Below, one piece after another: positions 1-6,943 of a stretch of 8,374 nucleotides of DNA (the first letter of the stretch is position 1; each line of letters begins with the position of its first letter). Location: the NCBI GenBank assembly GCA_027451605.1, contig DAIDJA010000067.1, positions 1 to 8,374 on the forward strand, given 5' to 3'. Origin of the DNA: Acidimicrobiales bacterium (GTDB taxonomy: Bacteria; Actinomycetota; Acidimicrobiia; Acidimicrobiales; JABEUL01). The notes beneath the pieces are model-generated. The model saw nothing but the letters and a program-made list of their open reading frames with translations, had not been told where the DNA came from and ran no database searches. Made by a program: the position numbers and the translations under genes.

Positions 1-2
1 TT

Positions 3-134
3 TTAGATCTTCCAAAAGGTCCAAACATTAGAAAAAATCAAGTTGCCGATGAGATAAGAGCCCTTGTCTCCAGATTTGTAAGAAGCAATACGAGGAGGAA
101 ACCTACCGTAGTGCCAGTAATTATTGGTATTTGA
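3..134 (+). CDS. rnj: Ribonuclease J, C-terminal fragment (5' part outside window)
   Basis: An open frame enters from the left edge and gives 43 residues before TGA at 132-134. The last residues, RRKPTVVPVIIGI, together with the preceding RALVSRFVRSNT, match the basic C-terminal end I know from actinobacterial RNase J (a stretch of the type RRFV...RTRRRP-V-PVVVE). RNase J is a metallo-beta-lactamase-fold endo/5'-exoribonuclease acting in mRNA turnover and rRNA maturation in the cytoplasm; none of its catalytic metal-binding motifs lie in this window. An RNase J gene immediately upstream of ftsK is a common actinobacterial order, which supports the call. The gap to ftsK is 38 bases with no visible terminator, so read-through is likely. 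The identification rests on a short tail plus context. Confidence 0.75.
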   Translation, partial: LDLPKGPNIRKNQVADEIRALVSRFVRSNTRRKPTVVPVIIGI

Positions 135-172
135 TCTACATTTTTTGCAAAATCAGCTGGTAGGCTTTAATT

Positions 173-2671
173 ATGGCAACTAGGCGAAGTTACCCTTCTA
201 AATCGACCGCTAAATCAAAATCCCCAAAGAGTTCGACGGCAATTTTACCGTTTAGTGTAACGGGCACGGTTAAGTCGTTTTTCGCATTTTGCTCGAGAAT
301 ACTTAGTTCAATTTCCGACGAGCTCTGGGCAATTTTCTTAGGTATTGGTTCTTTAATCCTGCTTTTATCACTGGTGTCAAATTCAATCGGATGGGCAGGA
401 TCTTTGATCCGAGAATGGACAGGGGATGTTCTTGGCGTTGGTCGGTTTTTTCTTGTAGGGATATTTTTGTTTGTCGCGGTAAAGCTTTTCTTAAAGGGTA
501 TAAACGATTCGGAAACGGAAAGGGCCTCCAATTACAAATCGACTTCGATCAGAACGGCTACCCTGGGAAGTCTAGTTGCTTTGATAGTATTTTCATCCAT
601 GATTAACGTATTGGCGGGACCGTATTCACTTCATGCCAAAATGATAAAGTTGTATAAATCCGGTGGACTGGCGGGATCACTTTTAGGGACGACGTTAAGT
701 TCTTTATTTGGCTCAGTTGGCTCTTTTTTGATATTAGTTGCCATAATGTTGGCCTCTGTCGTGGTCGTGTTTGCGATTACGTTTTCTAATATTAAACATC
801 TTTTTGAATCATCCCGGAATTACCTCAATCAGAGAAGAGTCAGACGAAATGAATTGGAACTTAAAACCAGACAGAGGCTAAGCGGAAACAAGCCGGGTAA
901 TGACGAGGCCGAAGTTGTCGATGATATCAATTCCAAGCGGCAGTCAAAATCAGATAGGACGAAAGTTAATGACGAAGTTCCGGACCTCGGGGCTGTCGGT
1001 GATTCTGGTAATGAAAACAGTGAATCCGACAAAGACGAGATTTTTCATCCAACAAAAATGTCCGATCTCAATATAAGAAGTTCGGACAATGGTGAAAAAT
1101 TGACAAGAACTCAAATGAGTTTGCCGTTAATAGATGAATCTGTTACCAAGTGGTTGAAACCTTCTGCAAAACTTTTGGTAAATTCATCAAACCAAAAAAT
1201 GGATGAAAAGTTAGTTGAAGATGCCGGAAGCGTTTTGGTAAATGCTCTCCTGTCGCACGGGGTAGAGACTACTCTTTCAAGTTATACGGTAGGACCCACT
1301 GTTACAAGGTATGAACTTGAGCTGGCTCCGGGTGTGAAAGTCGCAAAGGTTACTTCGCTTTCTAAAGATATAGCTTATGCCATGGCTTCACCGGACGTTA
1401 GAATTCTTGCTCCCATTCCGGGTAAATCGGCTATAGGTATCGAAGTCCCCAATAGGATTAGGCAATTGGTTACGCTTGGGGATTTGATATCGGTTCCCGA
1501 ATTCAAGAAATCAGTTCATCCACTGGAGGTTCCGATTGGTAGAAATATCGCCGGAAAGACGTTATTGGCTAATCTGGCGGAGATGCCCCATATATTGATT
1601 GCAGGAGCGACCGGCGCCGGTAAGTCGTCTTGTATTAACTCATTATTGGTGTCGCTTTTGATGAAAGCGACACCCGAGGAACTCAGAATGATTTTGATAG
1701 ATCCAAAACGAGTGGAACTTGGACAGTATAACGGACTGCCTCACCTTCTAACCGAAGTTGTGGTAAATCCGAAGCTGGCTGCCAATAAATTGAAATGGGC
1801 AGTGGAAGAAATGGAGCGGCGATACGATCTGCTTGCAGCTTATGGCTTTAGAGACATAGGCGGATATCACGATGCATACAATAAAGGTGAACTTTTGCAA
1901 AAGTATCAACAACTTAATCAAAATATTTCACCGATGGAATCCGACGATAAAATTGAAGGTTCAACTGACGACGATACAATTGCAAAAATTGACAGGCTTC
2001 CTTACATCCTAATCGTGGTCGATGAATTAAATGATTTAATGATGGTAGCTTCACACGAAGTTGAAGATTCGATTTGTCGGTTGGCGCAGATGGCACGTGC
2101 GGTTGGAATTCATTTGGTAATTGCAACGCAGCGTCCGTCAGTTGACGTAATCACCGGAGTAATTAAAGCCAACATTCCCTCGCGTCTTGCATTTTCGGTC
2201 TCGTCAATCGCAGATTCCAGAGTTATCCTGGACCAAGCAGGTGCAGAGAGACTTATTGGTCGTGGCGATATGCTGCTTTTAACTTCTAATTCGTCAATTC
2301 CTACTAGGTTACAGGGACCGTGGGTTTCCGAAAAAGAGATACATCAAATAGTAGGCTTCTGGAAGAAGCAGAGCTCCCCGGTATTTTTAGAAGAGTTGCG
2401 TGATGCTTCAACCGATGACCCCGCTAACGAAAATAATCTGATTACTGACGGCGATGACGATGACTTGGTGCCTCAGGCAATGGAGCTTGTAATTAAATCC
2501 GGTCTTGGGTCTACTTCAATGCTGACTCGTAAGCTTAAAATCGGCTATCCCAGAGCCGGGAGAATAATGGACATTTTAGAAGAACGCGGGGTAGTAGGTC
2601 CGGCAGACGGATCGAAGCCCAGGCAAGTCTATAAAACGGCTGAAGATCTGAACGATCTTAAGTCAAGCTGA
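173..2671 (+). CDS. ftsK: DNA translocase FtsK (FtsK/SpoIIIE family)
   Basis: A septum-anchored, ATP-driven double-strand DNA pump that clears and segregates chromosome termini at division. The 832 residues fit the family. The N-terminus is Ser/Lys-rich, followed by about four hydrophobic helices (about 51-70, 88-107, 128-148, 183-203) and a polar, charged linker (about 208-310). The motor domain has Walker A GATGAGKS at 478-485, the IDPKRVEL segment after it, Walker B ILIVVDEL with D617/E618, then ATQRPSVDVITG and IPSRLAFSVSS. The winged-helix gamma domain (about 764-825) contains LGSTSMLTRKLKIGYPRAGR, the part that reads oriented DNA motifs in known FtsKs. The ATG at 173 has a weak GGTAGG at 159-164 as possible ribosome site. 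Oddities: Walker B continues DELNDLMM where DELADLMM is usual, and an acidic insert of about 15-20 residues (about 580-605) precedes it. ThrB starts 27 bases downstream. Confidence 0.96.
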   Translation: MATRRSYPSKSTAKSKSPKSSTAILPFSVTGTVKSFFAFCSRILSSISDELWAIFLGIGSLILLLSLVSNSIGWAGSLIREWTGDVLGVGRFFLVGIFLFVAVKLFLKGINDSETERASNYKSTSIRTATLGSLVALIVFSSMINVLAGPYSLHAKMIKLYKSGGLAGSLLGTTLSSLFGSVGSFLILVAIMLASVVVVFAITFSNIKHLFESSRNYLNQRRVRRNELELKTRQRLSGNKPGNDEAEVVDDINSKRQSKSDRTKVNDEVPDLGAVGDSGNENSESDKDEIFHPTKMSDLNIRSSDNGEKLTRTQMSLPLIDESVTKWLKPSAKLLVNSSNQKMDEKLVEDAGSVLVNALLSHGVETTLSSYTVGPTVTRYELELAPGVKVAKVTSLSKDIAYAMASPDVRILAPIPGKSAIGIEVPNRIRQLVTLGDLISVPEFKKSVHPLEVPIGRNIAGKTLLANLAEMPHILIAGATGAGKSSCINSLLVSLLMKATPEELRMILIDPKRVELGQYNGLPHLLTEVVVNPKLAANKLKWAVEEMERRYDLLAAYGFRDIGGYHDAYNKGELLQKYQQLNQNISPMESDDKIEGSTDDDTIAKIDRLPYILIVVDELNDLMMVASHEVEDSICRLAQMARAVGIHLVIATQRPSVDVITGVIKANIPSRLAFSVSSIADSRVILDQAGAERLIGRGDMLLLTSNSSIPTRLQGPWVSEKEIHQIVGFWKKQSSPVFLEELRDASTDDPANENNLITDGDDDDLVPQAMELVIKSGLGSTSMLTRKLKIGYPRAGRIMDILEERGVVGPADGSKPRQVYKTAEDLNDLKSS

Positions 2672-2698
2672 CCTTTGAGCGCAAAGTAAAATAACTGT

Positions 2699-3553
2699 AT
2701 GTTAGTTTCAGTACCTGCATCATCTGCAAATTTAGGGCCAGGTTTCGACACACTCGCGGTAGCTCTTCCAAAACGACTAACTGTTGAAGTTGTGGAATCT
2801 AAGAGGTTTGAGCTCTGCAGTTTGAATCAAGGATCAGAAAAAAAATATACCGAAACTGAATTGGAAAATCATATTGTTGCCAGAGTTCTACAAAAGGTTT
2901 GTGGGCACACAAATTTTAAAGTTACCGTAGATTCTCAAATACCGCTTGCCCGCGGATTAGGTTCGTCGGCCGCACTAATATTAGGGGTCGCAAAAGCTGC
3001 CGGCAGTAGTGATCCGCTCGGTGTCGCAGCCGAAATTGAAGGACACGCCGACAATGTTGCAGCGGCATATTTTGGAGGCTTAATCGCCGTTGAATATTCA
3101 CATCAGACTGTGAATATGACTAAGCTAGCGATTGATCCCCGGTTGCAATTTTTACTATTTATACCCGAAGTTGAGCTCTCCACTAAGATGGCCCGAGACG
3201 TACTTCCTTCAAGTTACAGCCGACAGGTTGTAGCAGAGTCTCTCGGAAGATTAGCTATGATGATGACAGGGTTATCCGATATAGATAAGTTCAGCTCGGT
3301 TGCCTTTGGTGATTTAATTCACCAACCTTATCGTGCGAAGCTTTTCGTTGAAGCTCAATTTGTGATGGATTCAATGGTCGACAGTGGGGCTATAGGGGCA
3401 GTGTGGTCAGGCGCGGGCCCGTCTATTTTGGGTATTTGCGGCGACAATGCCGATTCTGTCGCAAAGAACCTTAGTATAACTTTAAAAAGACTAAAATTTA
3501 AATATAGTTTGGAAGTTATGAAACCGGAAGAGAACGGGATAATTATTGAATGA
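2699..3553 (+). CDS. thrB: Homoserine kinase (GHMP kinase family)
   Basis: Phosphorylates homoserine with ATP to O-phosphohomoserine, the step before threonine synthase. GHMP-kinase motifs are in the right order: N-terminal VPASSANLGPGFDTLAVAL (about residues 4-22), the ATP-binding loop PLARGLGSSAA (GLGSSAA at 86-92), EGHADNVAAAYFGG (about 114-127) and the C-terminal motif WSGAGPSILG (GAGP at 238-241). The ANLGPGFDTL start and the HADNV-A-FGG segment are more typical of ThrB than of mevalonate- or galactokinase-type members. At 284 residues it is slightly short for ThrB (usually about 300-320), but no motif is missing. No clear Shine-Dalgarno precedes ATG 2699. It sits 27 bases after ftsK rather than beside hom and thrC, its usual actinobacterial neighbours, so co-transcription with ftsK is inferred. 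Confidence 0.92.
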   Translation: MLVSVPASSANLGPGFDTLAVALPKRLTVEVVESKRFELCSLNQGSEKKYTETELENHIVARVLQKVCGHTNFKVTVDSQIPLARGLGSSAALILGVAKAAGSSDPLGVAAEIEGHADNVAAAYFGGLIAVEYSHQTVNMTKLAIDPRLQFLLFIPEVELSTKMARDVLPSSYSRQVVAESLGRLAMMMTGLSDIDKFSSVAFGDLIHQPYRAKLFVEAQFVMDSMVDSGAIGAVWSGAGPSILGICGDNADSVAKNLSITLKRLKFKYSLEVMKPEENGIIIE

Positions 3554-3622
3554 CTTTTGCATTGAATATCTTAAATCCTTACGGTAAAAATTAACCGAAA
3601 AGATACTAAAGTTAAAAATTAT

Positions 3623-4402
3623 ATGACATCTACCAGTCCAAATGAAGTCACGCCTGTTGAAACGGGGAACCACTATATACTGGGTTATTCAGGTGATTCA
3701 TACGGGATATGGGAAAAGACCCCAAATAATCTACCGGGTCAGCTATTCGCCTCAGTATTGATGACTCCTGAAAACTGGCAAACCATATGGCATCAGTTTA
3801 ACAGCTGGGAGGCGGCTCGCGAAGAAGCGACTGTTTCAAATCAGAGCCAGAATCAACCCAGTCGCGCAAATTTACAAGAACCTACGGGGAATAACGATAC
3901 GGTAAGGCTTCCGGGGATGTCACGTGCACCTAAGTTTGCACCCGGATCTTCTTGGTCCGCAGCCTCCAGTGAACGGGTCGAGGGTTTGACGGATTCTTAC
4001 GGAAGACCGAACCCGATAATAGTTAAGCCAAATCAGTCACTTGCTTCATTTAAGGTAAGGAAAAAGTTGCAGCCATCGGCATATGTCAGTTTTACATTGG
4101 CATTGGTAGAGGTGGGTATAAGGCTTTATTTGTATATAGAGTCGCAGAAGGCAGTTACTTTGAGAGTAAACGGACATGTATATTTTGCCCTTCAGGTTGC
4201 CACCTATGTGGTTGGCGTTATGGCCTTTTGGATCGGCCTTTCCGCGAGAAAGAGAATTGTAAATTCAGATAACAGGCGTGCCGGATATACGATTGCCTGG
4301 GTAGGGATATTGATCGGCTGGGTTGTGGTATTAGTTTCTCTCGGATTGGATATTTATCCGCAAATTCATCACGCGCTTACAAATACGTCATCACTCAGAT
4401 AG
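3623..4402 (+). CDS. Uncharacterised membrane protein, DUF4190-like C-terminus
   Basis: Function unknown. The 259 residues fall into three parts. The N-terminus (about 18-66) contains YILGYSGDSYGIW and later ENWQTIWHQFNSWE, a compact aromatic-rich segment resembling a short soluble domain (LG-[YF]-x-GIW) that I recall in actinobacterial proteins of unknown role. Residues about 67-145 are a polar, probably disordered Ser/Asn/Pro-rich linker. The C-terminus has three hydrophobic helices (about 153-172, 186-208, 222-244); between helices 2 and 3 lies GLSARKRI...RRAGYTIAWVGILIGW, which resembles the second half of DUF4190 (G-x-x-A-R-x-x-I ... G-x-x-x-A-x-x-G). No signal peptide is seen; the N-terminal part is probably cytoplasmic. 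The ATG at 3623 lacks a Shine-Dalgarno. galT follows after only 7 bases, so the two are very likely one transcript. Confidence 0.8.
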   Translation: MTSTSPNEVTPVETGNHYILGYSGDSYGIWEKTPNNLPGQLFASVLMTPENWQTIWHQFNSWEAAREEATVSNQSQNQPSRANLQEPTGNNDTVRLPGMSRAPKFAPGSSWSAASSERVEGLTDSYGRPNPIIVKPNQSLASFKVRKKLQPSAYVSFTLALVEVGIRLYLYIESQKAVTLRVNGHVYFALQVATYVVGVMAFWIGLSARKRIVNSDNRRAGYTIAWVGILIGWVVVLVSLGLDIYPQIHHALTNTSSLR

Positions 4403-4409
4403 ATAAGCC

Positions 4410-5291
4410 ATGTCAGAAGCGTCAAATAAACTATATTTGAACGACTTTGATGACCGCATCAGTATTGTGGTAGCCGGTAGGCAAAATCGGCCTATTACTA
4501 GAGCAGACGAACCCTGTCCTTTTTGTCCCGGCGGAATAGAATTTAAAAATTCGGATACCGGAAGCTGCTATATATTTAAGAACCGTTATCCCGCGATGGG
4601 AAACGGGTTTTGCGAAGTTGTGGTGTTCTCTTCAGACCATAACAAGAATTTATATGATCTTAAAGTCGTCGATATTGAAAAGATTATTTCAATTTGGGTT
4701 CAAAGCACTGTTAATTTTGTTAAAGATGATTCTTCCGTTAAATATGTTTTAATATTTGAAAATAACGGTGCCCAAGTAGGAGCTACTATCCATCATCCCC
4801 ACGGACAGATTTATGCATTTGATTTTATTCCGCAAGTTCCGAAAGATGAACTATCCGAAATTTCATGCAATTTTTGTACCGAAGCGGAAGATGACCTAAT
4901 GATCATAGATTCAAAATATTTTCAGTGCATTGAAGTAAAAGCAGCAACATATCCTTTTGAGATGATTATAAAGAGTAAAGATCATATTGTTTCGCTCATA
5001 GATCTGAATGAGGCTCAATCAAGCGGGTTAGCTTCCATTCTACAAATGTCACTAAAGGCTTTAAGTTTGGTATTTACAAAACCTATGCCTTACATGCTAT
5101 GGATTCATCAGGGACCGTTCAACGATGTGAATCAAGACTTAGGGCATTTGCATATACACATATGCGGATTATATAGAACAGAAGATACAATTAGATATGT
5201 CGCCGCCGGTGAACTTGGCAGTGGCGTAATGTTCAATCCGGTTGATCCCTATGATGCCGCTTCAATTTTAAAAAGCAAACTTGTAAAGTAA
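4410..5291 (+). CDS. galT: Galactose-1-phosphate uridylyltransferase family (HIT superfamily)
   Basis: Predicted to exchange UMP between UDP-glucose and galactose-1-phosphate through a uridylylated histidine (Leloir pathway). CPFC (C36, C39) plus SSDH77 and HHPHGQ (H128-Q133) correspond to the zinc ligands and the catalytic His-Pro-His; by alignment with the E. coli enzyme H131 is the expected nucleophile and H129 a zinc ligand. The second half has a second pair CNFC (C153, C156), WIHQGPFN and the triad HLHIH (H246, H248, H250), as in the second HIT-like repeat. The ending GELGSGVMFNPVDPYDAA is typical of actinobacterial GalT. At 293 residues it is shorter than most GalTs (about 320-350), the shortening being mainly at the N-terminus and in loops. 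A related nucleotide-sugar or ADP-sugar transferase/phosphorylase cannot be excluded. No galK or galE is in the window. No clear Shine-Dalgarno precedes ATG 4410. Confidence 0.88.
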   Translation: MSEASNKLYLNDFDDRISIVVAGRQNRPITRADEPCPFCPGGIEFKNSDTGSCYIFKNRYPAMGNGFCEVVVFSSDHNKNLYDLKVVDIEKIISIWVQSTVNFVKDDSSVKYVLIFENNGAQVGATIHHPHGQIYAFDFIPQVPKDELSEISCNFCTEAEDDLMIIDSKYFQCIEVKAATYPFEMIIKSKDHIVSLIDLNEAQSSGLASILQMSLKALSLVFTKPMPYMLWIHQGPFNDVNQDLGHLHIHICGLYRTEDTIRYVAAGELGSGVMFNPVDPYDAASILKSKLVK

Positions 5292-5313
5292 CGGCAGTTT
5301 TTTGCCTTAATAC

Positions 5314-5342
5314 TTGATCGAACAGATGTTCGATGATATATT
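5314..5342 (+). promoter_or_regulatory. recA promoter, sigma-70 type
   Basis: A -35 TTGATC (5314-5319) and a -10 TATATT (5337-5342) are separated by exactly 17 bases (5320-5336). The LexA box fills most of the spacer and overlaps the -35. Transcription would start near 5349, giving an untranslated leader of about 110 bases before recA. The elements are seen in the sequence; use as a promoter is inferred from match, spacing and position. Confidence 0.7.
5318..5333 (+). promoter_or_regulatory. LexA operator (SOS box) of recA
   Basis: TCGAACAGATGTTCGA is a GAAC-N4-GTTC palindrome with perfect 6-base arms (TCGAAC/GTTCGA) that extend by one more base pair on each side (5317-5334). It matches the Gram-positive/actinobacterial SOS consensus. 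Bound LexA would cover the promoter spacer and -35 of recA, so repression with release after RecA-stimulated LexA self-cleavage is expected. No other GAAC-N4-GTTC site was noticed in the window. Confidence 0.9.
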
Positions 5343-5403
5343 AGTATATGAAGGTTTGATTTGGCATCTAATATTTTGTAACACTTCAGATATAGCCTTA
5401 ATC

Positions 5404-5448
5404 ATGGAGAATCAATCTTCTCCTGATAATCAGAAAATATTTAGTTAG
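5404..5448 (+). CDS. Possible 14-codon upstream ORF in the recA leader
   Basis: ATG at 5404 opens a frame encoding MENQSSPDNQKIFS and closes with TAG at 5446-5448. It lies inside the predicted recA leader, is in frame with recA (57 bases upstream of its ATG), and its stop shares bases with the AGGAG ribosome site of recA. There is no Shine-Dalgarno of its own, so translation is uncertain. If translated, a ribosome terminating here would cover or hand over to the recA start. It may be chance; only conservation would tell. Confidence 0.25.
   Translation: MENQSSPDNQKIFS
5406..5423 (+). promoter_or_regulatory. Leader hairpin upstream of recA
   Basis: GGAGAA (5406-5411) and TTCTCC (5418-5423) form a perfect 6-base-pair stem with a 6-base loop in the recA leader. 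The right arm also contains CTCCT (5420-5424), the exact complement of the recA Shine-Dalgarno AGGAG (5447-5451); that pairing extends inward to 8 pairs with two G-U (5420-5427 with 5444-5451). The two structures exclude one another, so this hairpin would leave the ribosome site free. Function is inferred. Confidence 0.35.
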
Positions 5449-5451
5449 GAG
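5447..5451 (+). promoter_or_regulatory. Shine-Dalgarno site of recA
   Basis: AGGAG lies 9 bases before ATG 5461. It is the only strong canonical ribosome site in front of a gene in this window, and it fixes the recA start. Confidence 0.85.
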
Positions 5452-5460
5452 CATAACACT

Positions 5461-6510
5461 ATGGCAGTAACCGGAGACGAAGAAAAGGCGCTTCAGTCAG
5501 CGCTTAGTCAAATTGAAAAACAGTTTGGCAAGGGTTCGATAATGAAAATGGGGGAAGGGTTGAATTTTAATGTAGAAAGTATTTCTACGGGGACTCTGGC
5601 ATTGGATTTGGCACTGGGAATAGGCGGATTGCCGAGAGGTCGTATCATCGAAATATTTGGACCTGAGTCCTCAGGTAAGTCAACATTGGCTATGCATGTG
5701 GTTGCTGAGGCCCAACGGCAGGGAGGGGTTTGCGCTTATATCGACGCAGAGCATGCGATGGATCCAACTTATGCAAAGGCAATTGGAGTTGACATAGATG
5801 AGCTTTTAATTTCGCAGCCCGATACCGGTGAACAGGGGTTGGAAATTACGGATATGTTAATTCGATCAGGCGCCATTGACGTTGTAGTAGTAGACTCTGT
5901 CGCTGCGTTGACACCAAAAGCCGAGATAGAAGGTGACATGGGAGATTCTCATATGGGGCTTCAAGCGAGATTGATGTCTCAGGCTTTAAGAAAGCTTACC
6001 GCCAGTATCAGCAGGACGAATACTGTGGCAATATTTATAAATCAGTTGCGTGAGAAGATTGGGGTGATGTTTGGCTCTCCCGAAACTACTCCCGGAGGAC
6101 GAGCATTAAAATTTTATTCCTCGGTTCGCTTGGATATTAGAAAGGTTGAAGCCATAAAAGACGGACCGGATATTGTGGGCAACAGAACCAAGGTAAAGGT
6201 TGTTAAAAATAAGGTTGCACCACCATTTCGAGCCGCTGAATTTGACATAATGTACGGACAGGGAATCTCACGAGAAGGATCGCTCTTAGATGTAGGTGTT
6301 GATCTTGGTATTATTAAGAAGGCGGGATCTTGGTTTACTTACGAAGGTGAGCAGCTTGGGCAGGGGCGTGAGAATGTAAAAACTTTTCTTTCCGAAAATG
6401 CTCCTCTGATGCTGGAAATTAGTGACAGAATTCTGGAAACAGTGGGTTTGGCAGGCGACTTCAAGTCAGAAGATGACATGCCGATTTCAATAGCAGATCC
6501 TGAAATCTGA
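5461..6510 (+). CDS. recA: Recombinase RecA
   Basis: RecA forms the ATP-dependent filament on single-stranded DNA that drives homologous strand exchange and triggers LexA self-cleavage. The 349 residues are the normal length. The start [20 protein letters not shown] is the usual N-terminal oligomerisation helix. Walker A GPESSGKS is at 67-74, followed by the conserved [10 protein letters not shown], Walker [11 protein letters not shown], the L1-loop region [41 protein letters not shown] (L2 and adjoining) and the C-terminal core. A short acidic tail ends the protein, as in many RecAs. No intein or frameshift is seen. ATG 5461 is fixed by AGGAG nine bases upstream. The gene has its own LexA-controlled promoter. 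recX, often the next gene in actinobacteria, is absent downstream. Confidence 0.98.
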   Translation: MAVTGDEEKALQSALSQIEKQFGKGSIMKMGEGLNFNVESISTGTLALDLALGIGGLPRGRIIEIFGPESSGKSTLAMHVVAEAQRQGGVCAYIDAEHAMDPTYAKAIGVDIDELLISQPDTGEQGLEITDMLIRSGAIDVVVVDSVAALTPKAEIEGDMGDSHMGLQARLMSQALRKLTASISRTNTVAIFINQLREKIGVMFGSPETTPGGRALKFYSSVRLDIRKVEAIKDGPDIVGNRTKVKVVKNKVAPPFRAAEFDIMYGQGISREGSLLDVGVDLGIIKKAGSWFTYEGEQLGQGRENVKTFLSENAPLMLEISDRILETVGLAGDFKSEDDMPISIADPEI

Positions 6511-6943
6511 TTATATAAGATCGCATCTGAAGATAAAATTACAAATCGTTTTCTGTTCCCAGCTCAGCTACGTTTAAGTGTTTCGGGCAAAATTCAAATG
6601 ATCATCCGTTGAAATAATTGTGTTTTTCCGGGGCTAGAATAATTTCAAAATAGCATACGTTGCCACCAATTGTATAAATACATTCATTTACATTAAAATG
6701 AGAGTTCAATTAATCGAAGATGACATTTGTTTCGATAACTTTTAAATTGAGTTTACATTTTTACTGAATAATTCTGAAAAATTCAGATTTCTCATCCTCT
6801 AAATATCATGTAAAACTCAATATATGTTATTGCAGGTTAGTTTTCGCCTATTATTGCTTATTATATTTTGAGCTGTAAGTTAAACTACGATTATTTGATA
6901 GAGATCAACACTAATTGGGGTTCGATGGGCAGCTTTTATTAAA
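6511..6943. other. AT-rich 433-base intergenic region between recA and the sigma factor gene
   Basis: No gene can be supported on either strand; frames are broken every few codons. There is no clear intrinsic terminator for recA. The stretch is visibly richer in A+T than the flanking genes. It holds a short hairpin (6773-6787), a small dyad TTGAT-AGAG-ATCAA (6895-6908) 35 bases before the sigma factor start, and a -10-like TAGAAT (6635-6640) whose nearest TTGAAA (6609-6614) is 20 bases away, too far for a confident promoter. The promoter of the sigma factor gene is presumably somewhere here. Confidence 0.6.
6773..6787. repeat. Short inverted repeat (hairpin) in the recA-sigma gap
   Basis: TCTGAA and TTCAGA form a 6-base-pair stem with an AAA loop. 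An overlapping alternative pairs CTGAAT (6764-6769) with ATTCAG (6781-6786). No T-run follows, so it is a poor intrinsic terminator; the role is unknown. Confidence 0.3.

Noticed and set aside
190..531. Minus-strand open frame opposite the start of ftsK, with similar short ones opposite other genes.
   Set aside because: These lie wholly within strongly supported + strand genes and their translations show no recognisable domain.
3581..3597. CGGT...ACCG inverted repeat between thrB and the membrane protein gene.
   Set aside because: Four base pairs with an 8-base loop and no T-run; too weak to call.
5293..5306. GGCA-GTTTTT-TGCC after galT as a possible terminator.
   Set aside because: Only 4 base pairs with the T-run in the loop rather than after the stem.
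5423..5433. CTGAT-A-ATCAG dyad in the recA leader.
   Set aside because: The one-base centre cannot form an RNA hairpin, and a protein-binding role has no support beside the clear LexA box.
6609..6640. TTGAAA ... TAGAAT as promoter of the sigma factor gene.
   Set aside because: The spacer is 20 bases, outside the usual 16-18, and the site is about 300 bases from the start codon.
6698..6745. Short ORF MRVQLIEDDICFDNF resembling the first residues of a response regulator (MRVLLIEDD).
   Set aside because: Only 15 codons, no ribosome site, and the sequence after the stop does not continue as a receiver domain in any frame; most likely chance.
6912..6935. GGGGTTCGATGGGC resembling a tRNA T-arm.
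   Set aside because: The bases flanking TTCGATG do not pair as a 5-bp stem and no acceptor, D or anticodon arms are found upstream.
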